DNA of 39,746 nucleotides from a virus. The stretch is from positions 1 through 39,746 of IMG/VR virus record IMGVR_UViG_3300010354_000207. One strand, 5' to 3'. Positions 16,282-23,737 of the stretch are shown in pieces. How positions within the stretch are numbered: position 1 is the first letter of the stretch; each line of letters opens with the position of its first letter. The position numbers were made by a program, and so were the translations under genes. Below the pieces are notes generated by a model. That model was not told the DNA's origin, searched no databases, and saw only the letters and a program-made list of their open reading frames with translations.

Positions 16282-17412
16282 TTATTGTAAAAGTTTTCTG
16301 TAAACTTCTGCGCGGATAATCGTACTATAATCCAAATTGAATTTGGCTGTAACATATTCATACAGACTTTCACCCAAGTCCAAGCGCATTTGTGGAGAAT
16401 CAATAAGTTGATTCACATATTTTACCCAAAGTTTATGTTCTTTTTTGGGTTCGACCACCAAACAATTTTTACCATGAACGCCGTCCAAATAAGGCGCAAC
16501 ACCACTCACAATAATAGGCTTTTTCTTTGAACCAGCCTCCAGCATCTTCAAATTACTTTTACAAGTATTGAACTCGAAACTTTGAAGTGGTGCAAGACAA
16601 ACATCAAGTGGGTCGTACAGGTGCATATATGTATGAATAGATTTTGTCCATACCCGTTGATATTCCATATCGTTTTGGAAAGGATAAGGAATCTTGTCTT
16701 CAAATTCATAAAGATACTCAATAAACTTCTTGTCCCTAAGATTATGATTATCTGTAAACTCCAATTCCATTTTAAGCCATGTAGAATTTGGACCAGTTTC
16801 TTTGGTTACGTTAAAGCCACAGAGTTGCATTTGGACGGCTTTTTTGGAAACAGAGGTGAGGGTTCCACGAAGGAGTTTAATATCCTCAAGGTGTGACACA
16901 CCCGCTACATATCCGACGTTGACTTTTTCATGGTCATGTTTGATTATCTCAAACTGCTTTTCTTTTACATTAACGGAGTTGGGAACAACGTAAACATTCT
17001 GGTTGAGCTTCCTGATTTTATCTGCGAAGTAATCAGTCGTAGTAATTACCATATCGGCCTTCCTGACACCCTTAACTGTCTTCTCCTTCAACTTAATCTG
17101 TTTTGCCAAGTGAAAGTAGGGGTGGCTTGGATGGTAGTCCCAGAAGTCATCTATATCCAAAATAAGTTTTACACCGAGGGTTTTAAGAAATTCGGTTTGG
17201 ACGGCGATTTGGTCTGCCTGTTCAAGTGAGGCGTGATAAAATAGTGCATCGAATGATTTTACCTTTGCAGTATTAAGAATATCAACATCATTTCCAAATT
17301 CGATATAATAATCTTTGGGGAAAAGATTCTGGAGATGAACGTGTGGATCAATAAGGCGATATTTGTTAATACCTGAATCAATGTCCCGTACAGGGATTAC
17401 TAAAATTCTCAT
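16282..17412 (-). CDS. GT-B glycosyltransferase
   Basis: A 376-residue protein with the GT-B layout. The N-terminal part contains KLILDIDDFWDYHPSHPYF and ADMVITTTDYFADKI, followed by VYVVPNSVNV, the inter-domain stretch typical of GT4-type enzymes. The donor domain has CLAPLQSFEFNTCKSNLKML then EAGSKKKPIIVSGVAPYL, in the place of the usual E-x7-E loop. It is separated from the main glycosyltransferase run by 4 kb but is probably part of the same glycosylation pathway. A TATATTTG box 18 bases before the ATG could be its promoter -7 element, but no good -33 element is present. Confidence 0.72.
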   Translation of the reverse strand: MRILVIPVRDIDSGINKYRLIDPHVHLQNLFPKDYYIEFGNDVDILNTAKVKSFDALFYHASLEQADQIAVQTEFLKTLGVKLILDIDDFWDYHPSHPYFHLAKQIKLKEKTVKGVRKADMVITTTDYFADKIRKLNQNVYVVPNSVNVKEKQFEIIKHDHEKVNVGYVAGVSHLEDIKLLRGTLTSVSKKAVQMQLCGFNVTKETGPNSTWLKMELEFTDNHNLRDKKFIEYLYEFEDKIPYPFQNDMEYQRVWTKSIHTYMHLYDPLDVCLAPLQSFEFNTCKSNLKMLEAGSKKKPIIVSGVAPYLDGVHGKNCLVVEPKKEHKLWVKYVNQLIDSPQMRLDLGESLYEYVTAKFNLDYSTIIRAEVYRKLLQ

Positions 17413-17481
17413 TATCTTTTATATTTTCAACAAATATAAAAAATAATTGATTAAATTAATAACAGCCAAATATTTATTATC

Positions 17482-18189
17482 ATGGAATTAAGAAATTTTA
17501 TAGCAAACAATGTACGCGAATCTTTGAATGAGCAAATAAATAAGAAAAGCGATATATTAGAATTAGCAAAAAAATATGATTATGACACTTTTTTAGAAAA
17601 AATTAGTGAACTAACTGATGAATATTCTCCAAATGCTAATTTAAATATTCTTTTTCGGGGTATGCCAGAATATGATGAATTAGAAAACAACTCGTTTATG
17701 GCTGAATTTCTTTCACACGCAAGAGGATATGGTGAAAAAGTAGATGGCATTATTATTACCGATAAAGTATTATATTTTAACGATGAAGAGTTTGATAACT
17801 TGCGAAAAAATTTTATTCAAGTAATATTACCTACATTTCCAAAATATCTTGACTATGATGAATACGAAGAGGAAATTAAAGAAAAATTAAGGCAAATATA
17901 TCATAAAGCTAAATTAGATGATGCGATGGATTATTTAAATTACTCATCAGATAAAATCATAGATTTTGTTTATGATTTTTTAGTTAATTCTGTTGAAAAA
18001 TATTCAAAATATTCAGACAAAAAAATTAACGATTTTTTTATCCCCTTATTAACATATTATGCAAAAAATAAAGGATATAATATCATATCGTTTAGAGGTA
18101 GTGATTTTTATGGTGCTGACGAATTTGTGGTAAACGATATATCAAGATATGATAAGTTAAGTGATGTTTGGAAAAGTGTTAATTATTAA
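17482..18189 (+). CDS. Tagged internal virion protein, ART-like effector 1
   Basis: A 235-residue protein starting with MELRNFIANNVRESLNE, the tag shared by four genes in this window. The tag ends in L-N-E at residues 15-17, which fits the (L/I)-x-E cleavage rule of T4-type prohead proteases, so it is probably packaged and matured in the head. The rest looks like an ADP-ribosyltransferase: ILFRGM with Arg59, FLSHARGYG (Ser78, residues 77-84) in the place of the STS strand, and ADEFVVNDISRY with Glu214 in the place of the catalytic Glu. By analogy with T4 Alt it would be injected and modify a host protein. It is a lone + strand gene between two - strand units, unusually AT-rich, with no GGACGGCG copy. 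Fold assignment is by motif only. Confidence 0.6.
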   Translation: MELRNFIANNVRESLNEQINKKSDILELAKKYDYDTFLEKISELTDEYSPNANLNILFRGMPEYDELENNSFMAEFLSHARGYGEKVDGIIITDKVLYFNDEEFDNLRKNFIQVILPTFPKYLDYDEYEEEIKEKLRQIYHKAKLDDAMDYLNYSSDKIIDFVYDFLVNSVEKYSKYSDKKINDFFIPLLTYYAKNKGYNIISFRGSDFYGADEFVVNDISRYDKLSDVWKSVNY

Positions 18190-18207
18190 CTTTTTCAATA
18201 AAAAAAA

Positions 18208-18621
18208 TTAATTTGTTTTCACCAAAGTCATGTTACCCTTGAATAAACTGTTACCTACCTTAAAATAAATCACTTGATTGTCTTTCGATTCTTTAAGGAT
18301 TGTCTTGTCTTTAAGGAATGATGAAAGCTCCTCCCTAAATATCTGCCTTATCTGTGCTTCGGTTAAAGAACTTGTAGTATTACTGGAAGTCGGTTCTTTT
18401 GAAATACTTGCAAACGGGTCTTGATTTTCACTTAAAAATGAATCGAAATAGTCGTTTGTTGCGCTGAAAGATTCTTTCGCTGCCCGAAAATCTTGTACTT
18501 CATTTTCACCTACTGTCACCCCAATATCATCGAGGAAAGAAGATGAATCACTGGAAAAATCATTTAATAGCGCAGAAGCATCCATTACGAAGTCTTCTGT
18601 TTTTGATTTAGTTTTTGCCAT
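18208..18621 (-). CDS. Hypothetical Ser/Asp-rich protein
   Basis: A 137-residue protein. The N-terminal 85 residues are rich in Ser, Asp and Phe and look disordered. The C-terminal part (SLTEAQIRQIFREELSSFL, then a short beta-rich end) resembles the helical ends of small phage virion proteins. The first residues, MAKTKSKTEDFV, closely match the first residues of the next gene upstream (MVKTKSKTKEFV), evidence of a local duplication. It overlaps that gene by 14 bp. No function is recognised. Confidence 0.5.
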   Translation of the reverse strand: MAKTKSKTEDFVMDASALLNDFSSDSSSFLDDIGVTVGENEVQDFRAAKESFSATNDYFDSFLSENQDPFASISKEPTSSNTTSSLTEAQIRQIFREELSSFLKDKTILKESKDNQVIYFKVGNSLFKGNMTLVKTN

Positions 18622-19148
18622 AATTATTATTTGTTTTTAACTTAGCTTCCAAAATCGGAAGAAATTCTTTTACCATCACATCCAAAATAAGTTCCCTGAA
18701 GTAATCATCCATAGGATGTGTGGTCTCTGTTTTAGGCTTTTTATTTTCTTTCACCAAATTGAGTTGTGACTGGATATTAAGTAAATAATCCATTTCAACT
18801 GGTTGACCCGCAATTATTTCAGAATCAATATCTTCTTCAAATATTTTTAATTCATCTTTCTCATCATCCTCTAAATTTGTAACAAAGACTGGTATTACAA
18901 ATTCTTTTGTTTTTGATTTAGTTTTTACCATAATTGTTATTTGTTTTTAATTTAGCTTCCAAAATAGGAAGAAATTCTTTTACCATCACATCAAGAATCA
19001 ACTTTCTGAAATAGTCGTCCATAGGATGTGTGCTATCTGATTTAGGTTTTTTATTTTCTTTCACCAAATCAATCTGGGATTGGATATTAAGTAAATAATC
19101 CATTTCGACAGGCTGATCCGAAATTATTTCAGAATCAATATCTTCTTC
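18595..19148. repeat. Imperfect tandem direct repeat, period 310 bp
   Basis: About 18595-18838 and 18905-19148 are similar at the DNA level with a constant offset of 310 bp, for example GAATCAATATCTTCTTCAA at 18823 and 19133, and the two stop/start junctions at 18608 and 18918. The repeat carries the C-terminal module of one gene plus the first codons of the next. Confidence 0.75.
18608..18931 (-). CDS. Hypothetical protein, chimeric tandem duplicate
   Basis: A 107-residue acidic protein. Its C-terminal part (from about residue 30, including PVEMDYLLNIQSQLNLVKEN and HPMDDYFRELILDVMVKEFL) is nearly identical to that of the adjacent 18918-19268 product. Its N-terminus resembles the start of the 18208-18621 product. 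This is what an unequal crossover would produce when the duplicated unit spans one gene's 3' part and the next gene's start. Function is unknown; the conserved C-terminal helix suggests a small structural or assembly protein. Confidence 0.5.
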   Translation of the reverse strand: MVKTKSKTKEFVIPVFVTNLEDDEKDELKIFEEDIDSEIIAGQPVEMDYLLNIQSQLNLVKENKKPKTETTHPMDDYFRELILDVMVKEFLPILEAKLKTNNNYGKN

Positions 19149-19268
19149 AATTATTTCCAATTCCTCGTCCTCGTTCTCTTCATCCCGCAAATTGCTCAAA
19201 AAGATTAGTGGTTCGAGTTCTATCTCATTTAATTTGGTTTGTGATTTTTTTGAATAATTGGTCTCCAT
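18918..19268 (-). CDS. Hypothetical protein, probable parent of the tandem duplicate
   Basis: A 116-residue acidic protein with a Lys-rich N-terminus (METNYSKKSQTKLNE), a Glu/Asp-rich centre, and the same C-terminal module as the 18608-18931 product, ending NNNYGKN in both. It overlaps the WYL-like gene by 44 bp upstream and the duplicate by 14 bp downstream. No family was recognised. The unique N-terminus suggests this is the original copy. Confidence 0.5.
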   Translation of the reverse strand: METNYSKKSQTKLNEIELEPLIFLSNLRDEENEDEELEIIEEDIDSEIISDQPVEMDYLLNIQSQIDLVKENKKPKSDSTHPMDDYFRKLILDVMVKEFLPILEAKLKTNNNYGKN

Positions 19269-19590
19269 ATTTCCTATAATCGTTTCTTATCGTAAAAGGT
19301 TCATCCAAAACCTCCCAAGATACAATCTTGTTCACCAAAAATATCTTCCACCCTGGTTGGATGGTTTGGGTAACTCCTCTGACCTGATAAGCCCTGATAC
19401 CAGCATTATCGGCAATGGTTCTACCCAAAAGATAAGGCTCAATTATCCTTTCTCCTTTGGGTATATTGTCATCCCCAAGATAATTTATTTTGACAAGACT
19501 CTTTTGGCCTGTTTTTAATTGTTTCAGAATCTGGCTAAAGGTGATACCCTCATTCAGTATCGAAACAACTGTTTGTTCAAAATTTATCAC
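19225..19590 (-). CDS. WYL-domain-like protein
   Basis: Counted from a GTG at 19590 the product is 121 residues. Reading further upstream only gives a frame shadow of the preceding gene. Residues about 40-100 (ERIIEPYLLGRTIADNAGIR, then AYQVRGVTQTIQPGWKIFLV and NKIVSWEVLDEPF) match the pattern of WYL domains: an R-x-I-x-P-Y-x-L strand, an LRAYQ-like strand, and a W-K-x-F-x-V-x-K-I strand. WYL domains act as ligand- or nucleic-acid-sensing modules in bacterial regulators and defence-linked proteins. Here there is no helix-turn-helix. TATATTTG directly precedes the GTG. Start choice is uncertain. Confidence 0.55.
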   Translation of the reverse strand: MINFEQTVVSILNEGITFSQILKQLKTGQKSLVKINYLGDDNIPKGERIIEPYLLGRTIADNAGIRAYQVRGVTQTIQPGWKIFLVNKIVSWEVLDEPFTIRNDYRKYGDQLFKKITNQIK

Positions 19591-19618
19591 AAATATAGGA
19601 TTTTTTTTTGTTTTTTGT

Positions 19619-19927
19619 TTACATGAAGCATTCGTATTTGTTGTTTGGGTTATACTCGTTGACACTGTAGATAGCATTACGGCCACTACCAATCAACGAA
19701 GGTACCCCATTAATATCAACAATACTTCCACCGTTGTTGGTATCAAAAGAACCGCCAGTACCCTTGCCTTTGTAGTTAAGGGGGTCATCAATTCCGCCTT
19801 GTGCCTGTGTAGCGTTAGGGTGTGTAGAATTGTATTGAAGTCCTGACTGGTCAATATAGACATTTTGAGCAACCATTTGTTGCCTTGCCTGATTGGCAAT
19901 TTCTTCGAGTTTAGTGCAAGATGCCAT
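19619..19927 (-). CDS. Hypothetical Gly/Asn-rich protein
   Basis: A 102-residue protein with a helical N-terminus (CTKLEEIANQARQQMVAQN) and a low-complexity Gly/Asn/Ser-rich C-terminal part. No family was recognised. It overlaps the upstream gene by 17 bp and is separated from the WYL-like gene by an A-rich 28-base gap. By composition it could be a small virion protein. Confidence 0.5.
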   Translation of the reverse strand: MASCTKLEEIANQARQQMVAQNVYIDQSGLQYNSTHPNATQAQGGIDDPLNYKGKGTGGSFDTNNGGSIVDINGVPSLIGSGRNAIYSVNEYNPNNKYECFM

Positions 19928-20312
19928 TTTCTGTTAATTTTTTAAATGTGTTTTCTGTTATCTTTACCCTTGTCGGGTTTTTGTTAGTGTCTTTTCCGTG
20001 TGCTTTCAAATATTGATTGCCCAATCCAGCAGCAGTCTTAAACGCTTTATCTTTTTCAACACGCTTTCTAAGCATATTCAATTGGCCGTCCACCCACCTA
20101 TAAAACAAATCCCCCCCGTGCATAAGTTTTTCGCCGTCCAACATCGAAGGATAATTCTTTTTAAAGTTCTTCAGGTCATCGTATTCCAAATATCCACGCT
20201 CAATAAAGTTCTTCAATTGCTGTGAAAATTGCCCTTTGGAAACCTCCCGAAGACGTGGTAAAAGTGCCTTTGGGAATACAACTTTTACCCCTATTAGATT
20301 ACTGTTAGCCAT
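19911..20312 (-). CDS. Hypothetical basic protein (133 aa)
   Basis: A 133-residue, strongly basic helical protein (LRKRVEKDKAFKTAAGLGNQ and surroundings) that might bind nucleic acid. No family was recognised. It starts the small-gene run that ends at 18208. The 130-base gap upstream (20313-20442) is AT-rich and holds no gene; a CCTTTGTAA stretch in it could be part of a host-type promoter but the upstream element is poor. One GGACGGCG (20132) encodes Asp-Gly-Glu, and a variant lies 38 bases away at 20094. Confidence 0.5.
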   Translation of the reverse strand: MANSNLIGVKVVFPKALLPRLREVSKGQFSQQLKNFIERGYLEYDDLKNFKKNYPSMLDGEKLMHGGDLFYRWVDGQLNMLRKRVEKDKAFKTAAGLGNQYLKAHGKDTNKNPTRVKITENTFKKLTENGILH

Positions 20313-20442
20313 TTTATTTAAAAATCGTTACAAGTTATTGATTGTCAATGTGTTACAAAGGTTTTTTTGTATTCTGGAGGTGCTAAAAATATATATCTTT
20401 AAACTCCCGTAGATTACATTCTAAGAGCGTTCTTTACTCCTT

Positions 20443-20886
20443 TTAGATCTTATTCTTTATCTCTTCTTTCATAGCGTTGAAATTGGAGTTATCAGTCTTT
20501 GTAATGCCTGTGTCAAGGATGCTGTCCAATACAATAAATGCAGCTTCTGTTCTCTGATCTTCGTCTTGAATTGCAAGCAGTTTTTGAATTAAATCTTTCA
20601 AGGTTATCCTTATGCTATCCAAATTAAGCGGGTCTGAAAGTGCTTCTGAATTTGCAATTTCATCTTCATGTATAATCCAGCCGTTTGACGGGTATGGAAA
20701 GTAAGAGGATGCTCTGGCAGCTTGTGCAACGTGTGTATCTGTATCCAAAGTCTTTTCTCCATTCGCTCTCGACCTTGAAATCCCGACCTGCAAACCCATA
20801 GAACCAGGAGTATCATCTGATGCTATTGTCATATCAGCAGACAAGATAGAGGAAAGCATATATTCTGGTATTAACACTTTTTTCAT
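20443..20886 (-). CDS. Hypothetical protein (147 aa)
   Basis: A 147-residue protein starting at the ATG at 20886 (MKKVLIPEYMLSS). A TTG two codons upstream is a less likely start. It has no recognised domain: an N-terminal region rich in Ser and Asp, then a helical C-terminal half (ITLKDLIQKLLAIQDEDQRT). It is divergent from the adhesin gene, and the two share a palindromic late-promoter-like box at 20895-20910. That suggests a late gene, possibly a virion or fibre-assembly protein. Confidence 0.5.
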   Translation of the reverse strand: MKKVLIPEYMLSSILSADMTIASDDTPGSMGLQVGISRSRANGEKTLDTDTHVAQAARASSYFPYPSNGWIIHEDEIANSEALSDPLNLDSIRITLKDLIQKLLAIQDEDQRTEAAFIVLDSILDTGITKTDNSNFNAMKEEIKNKI

Positions 20887-20894
20887 TTTCAATT

Positions 20895-20910
20895 TATTTA
20901 TTAATAAATA
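20895..20910. promoter_or_regulatory. Palindromic divergent late-promoter-like box
   Basis: TATTTATTAATAAATA is a perfect 16-bp palindrome, so each strand carries AATAAATA, close to the T4 late consensus TATAAATA. It sits midway between two divergent genes whose starts are 8 bases away on each side. A near-identical arrangement occurs at 28888-28904. Confidence 0.45.
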
Positions 20911-20917
20911 TAAGCAG

Positions 20918-22561
20918 TTGGCATATATAAACAGTAATTATCATAAGCAACTGGATATTAAGTTGTCCAGCATAGATTATTATGATTTGACTTTGTCAGA
21001 TTATGATTTACTCTGTGGTTGTAACACTCCAGTATTACCCATTGTCTGCATAAATTTCACTGGAACTACTTTTAACTACGGTGATGAAGTATGGAGTGGG
21101 AGTGTTAATGGGTTGGACGGCGAAATAACAGATTTTGGTATAACTGGTTATGATAACAGGAGGGTAGCTACATTGGAGTCTGCTTTAGGGGAGTTGGACG
21201 GCGATTTTCGGTTTGTGTTGAAAGCAGTTAGCGGAGATACTTTTGATTACACAATCCAAAGCGGAAGTCCAACACAACTTTGTGGGGGATTTTATCAAGG
21301 ATTTTATAAACTCGAAGGTCTTGAATATCAAACACTTCCAGACTTTTATAAGGACGGATGGACAATAGAACTTTATTTGTCAAGCGGTGGATGCACTGCT
21401 TCGGGCAATACATTAAACAACCAATACCCCAATAACAGCGGTATTTTTTATTACTATGGTACAAGAGCGGAAAATAAATTCTGTTCACTAAAAGAACATT
21501 TACTTGGATATGAGGTAGCAAGCGGTGTTACATTTTTGGATGAATCAATCCCTTTGACATCTCACATCACACCCCCAGAAGGAGAAAGCTCCTTTTTGTT
21601 TTTTAATAGTTCGGGTCTTACCGATTTCTACGAAAACGCAACTGGTGTTACATTTGAATTGCCGAACTGTTGTGACGGCTTAAAATACAATGCACTAGCT
21701 TTCAGATTAAAAGACAATGGAACAATCGGGTATAGATACCTTGGCACTTCTGGAACTTGTGTGGATGGCAAATTTGAAGAAGGTTTTCAAGTCTTTGAAA
21801 GATACACCACAGAAGCCGTAATAAAAGATGCCAATTACCATTTGGTAAGCATAACATTCAGAAGCAACGAACACCACACCTGCAAACCAAATAAACAAAC
21901 ATTTGGTATGTTGAGTATATATGTGGATGGATTCTTGAAAATCAGGGATTACAACTTCCCAAATATCATCCCATACGCCTTCGATGATCTACCAACGAAA
22001 GAATATGGAGTGCCGTATAATATCAGTATCGGCGGTGGAACACAAGGGCTTTTGGAAATGCAACAAGACCCTCCTGTAACATACAACGTCTGCGATTATA
22101 GTTTCTTTATAGACCAATCACAAGGTATAAGCGGTGTCAGATATGATGGAGTAGATTATTATACTCCAACAACATACGGTTTCAATGATGAATTATTGAT
22201 ATTGGATTTCTTGAAATCTGTAATCCCCGAAACAATTGTGTCATTTAGTTACACAAAAACAGATTTTTATTTGGAATTTAATATGAGATTTGTTGAGGGC
22301 GACTTCGAACAAGTCTTTTATGAATTAGTTTTGGATGTAGGTAAGATTCATAATGTTTGTTCTCCAAACCTACCACAATATTCACAAGCATACCCCAACA
22401 AACAAAATTGCTTTTCTTTCACGACAGACAACAACACTTGTGGGATTTTAGAAGAAAATTTTGCTGGTAGCTTTATCGGTAAAATTTCTAAATTCTGTTT
22501 GTATGACAAGCCATTAGATATAGAAACAATTCGCTGTAATAATAACATCTATCAAAATTAA
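20918..22561 (+). CDS. Putative tail fibre/adhesin with LamG-like domain
   Basis: A 547-residue protein. The start is a TTG at 20918; no in-frame ATG exists nearby. The middle (residues about 150-370) has the strand pattern of a LamG/concanavalin-like jelly roll: DGWTIELYLSS, SGIFYYYGTRAENKF, NALAFRLKDNGTIGYRYLG, YHLVSITFRSN and MLSIYVDGFLKIRDY. A related C-terminal segment ends GSFIGKISKFCLYDKPLDIE, the usual closing strand of such domains. LamG domains bind glycans or proteins, and phage fibres use them for host attachment. It is rich in Cys and aromatic residues. It is followed after 3 bp by the second tagged ART-like gene. Two GGACGGCG copies lie 81 bp apart (21115, 21196), both encoding Leu-Asp-Gly. 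Confidence 0.7.
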   Translation: MAYINSNYHKQLDIKLSSIDYYDLTLSDYDLLCGCNTPVLPIVCINFTGTTFNYGDEVWSGSVNGLDGEITDFGITGYDNRRVATLESALGELDGDFRFVLKAVSGDTFDYTIQSGSPTQLCGGFYQGFYKLEGLEYQTLPDFYKDGWTIELYLSSGGCTASGNTLNNQYPNNSGIFYYYGTRAENKFCSLKEHLLGYEVASGVTFLDESIPLTSHITPPEGESSFLFFNSSGLTDFYENATGVTFELPNCCDGLKYNALAFRLKDNGTIGYRYLGTSGTCVDGKFEEGFQVFERYTTEAVIKDANYHLVSITFRSNEHHTCKPNKQTFGMLSIYVDGFLKIRDYNFPNIIPYAFDDLPTKEYGVPYNISIGGGTQGLLEMQQDPPVTYNVCDYSFFIDQSQGISGVRYDGVDYYTPTTYGFNDELLILDFLKSVIPETIVSFSYTKTDFYLEFNMRFVEGDFEQVFYELVLDVGKIHNVCSPNLPQYSQAYPNKQNCFSFTTDNNTCGILEENFAGSFIGKISKFCLYDKPLDIETIRCNNNIYQN

Positions 22562-22564
22562 AAA

Positions 22565-23302
22565 ATGAAAAATTTGAAATTTATTAAAGATGCTGTAATA
22601 AAGTCTTTGAATGAAGAGAAAACATCAAAAGATTTTGATATAAGACTAAAATGTTTACAGACGGCATTGAAACAAGAAATTGATAGATATAATAACGAAA
22701 ATCTGGATGATAGATGGGTTGATATTAGACAAGAGTTGCGTAGAATTAACAACTATTTTGAAGACGGATATTTTCATGCAAACAAATATGATGTAGAAAA
22801 ACAAATGTTTGATTTTTTAAAAAATCTGGATTATAGTAATCAATATAGTTATAAAAAAGGCGAAAAAATTAGGTTATTGCCGAATACAGACAGTGATGTG
22901 CCTGTTTACAAAGCGATTGGAGGCAAGGTTTTATTCAGAGGTGTTTCTTTGGAAGATTGGAACAGGATTAAAAGTCAAGGCTATATTGACAGTGATATGA
23001 GAGGTGCGATATTGGAAACAGAAGGAATTAATTTAGGGCAGATTCCAAGCACTGCGTTATACTATCTTCCAGCTAATAAAGAAGGGGTTATACTTGCAAT
23101 ATCCCCAAAAAATTTGGATTTATATATGTTAGCAGATGAATATATTAGGGTTTTTGAACCTATCCCAATAAAAAATATTTTGAAGGTTTCTAATGTTTTC
23201 ATAAAAAATTCAACAGGTGGACTTCTAACAACAAACACAGAAGAAAAAGTTAACGAGATAATTGAAACATTAAAAAAATTGAATGTTGGTGTTAATTGTT
23301 AA
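22565..23302 (+). CDS. Tagged internal virion protein, ART-like effector 2
   Basis: A 245-residue protein beginning MKNLKFIKDAVIKSLNEEK, the shared head-targeting tag with L-N-E at residues 15-17. After a Lys-rich helical linker, the C-terminal half has ADP-ribosyltransferase-like motifs: KVLFRGVSLEDW (Arg125), PSTALYYLP (residues 161-169) for the second motif, and ADEYIRVFEPIPIKNILKV with Glu192 as candidate catalytic Glu followed by the typical P-x-x-x-I strand. These fit the R-S-E class better than the H-Y-E class. By analogy with T4 Alt it would be packaged, cleaved after Glu17, injected and used to modify a host protein. It follows the adhesin gene after 3 bp, so it is likely expressed late, as expected for a packaged protein. 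Confidence 0.65.
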   Translation: MKNLKFIKDAVIKSLNEEKTSKDFDIRLKCLQTALKQEIDRYNNENLDDRWVDIRQELRRINNYFEDGYFHANKYDVEKQMFDFLKNLDYSNQYSYKKGEKIRLLPNTDSDVPVYKAIGGKVLFRGVSLEDWNRIKSQGYIDSDMRGAILETEGINLGQIPSTALYYLPANKEGVILAISPKNLDLYMLADEYIRVFEPIPIKNILKVSNVFIKNSTGGLLTTNTEEKVNEIIETLKKLNVGVNC

Positions 23303-23318
23303 CAAAAAGATTTAATAT

Positions 23319-23675
23319 ATGAACTTCGCAATCAGAAAAGACAGTATGCTTCCAGTGTTAACTGTTGAAGTTTCCCAAGACGGATTCCATTCCAGTCGGA
23401 CAATAAATGAACGATTGCAGAATGCCACCATTTCTTTTTTTATGGAGGAAATTGGTTCATGTATCCCTATGATACAATGTGGGGAGTGTTGTTTATTTAC
23501 TACACAACCTTGCAATGAATGCCCAGAGAAGGTTTATATACAATATAAGTGGACGGCGAATGACACAAAAAAAGCTGGAAAATATCGTGGCTGGTTTGAG
23601 ATAACATTCCTTGATGATAACAGCACCTTCATCGCACCTGTTAAAGATTCCTTACTGATAACAATAATTCCATAA
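23319..23675 (+). CDS. BppU-like beta-sandwich virion protein
   Basis: A 118-residue protein resembling the N-terminal domain of phage baseplate upper proteins: an opening strand (SMLPVLTVEVSQDG), SFFMEEIGS in the middle, then YIQYKWTANDTKKAGKYRGW followed by FEITFLDDNSTFIAPV. The W-x3-D-T-x2-A-G-x-Y signature is characteristic of this Ig-like/BppU domain group. In BppU the domain anchors a receptor-binding protein to the baseplate; alone it may be a small fibre connector or cap. It lies in the + strand adhesin unit upstream of the DNA polymerase promoter. A GGACGGCG copy here (23551) encodes Trp-Thr-Ala, a register used only once in the window. Confidence 0.6.
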   Translation: MNFAIRKDSMLPVLTVEVSQDGFHSSRTINERLQNATISFFMEEIGSCIPMIQCGECCLFTTQPCNECPEKVYIQYKWTANDTKKAGKYRGWFEITFLDDNSTFIAPVKDSLLITIIP

Positions 23676-23679
23676 AAAG

Positions 23680-23711
23680 TTTGTCCACCTGAATTATTCT
23701 TCTTACCTTTG
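23680..23711 (+). promoter_or_regulatory. Host-type promoter for DNA polymerase
   Basis: TTTG at 23680-23683 and TACCTTTG at 23704-23711 with a 20-base spacer match the Bacteroidetes sigma consensus. The polymerase ATG is 26 bases downstream. The element overlaps the stop region of the BppU-like gene. Confidence 0.78.
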
Positions 23712-23737
23712 CGCTGAACATTAAAAATGATACAGAT

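Noticed and set aside
19591-19692. Upstream extension of the WYL-like gene
   Set aside because: The extra residues are a frame-shifted reading of the preceding gene's C-terminus, and a GTG start follows that gene's stop.
20313-20442. Possible small gene, RNA or attachment site in the 130-base gap
   Set aside because: No reading frame, tRNA structure or direct repeat is visible; it is simply AT-rich.
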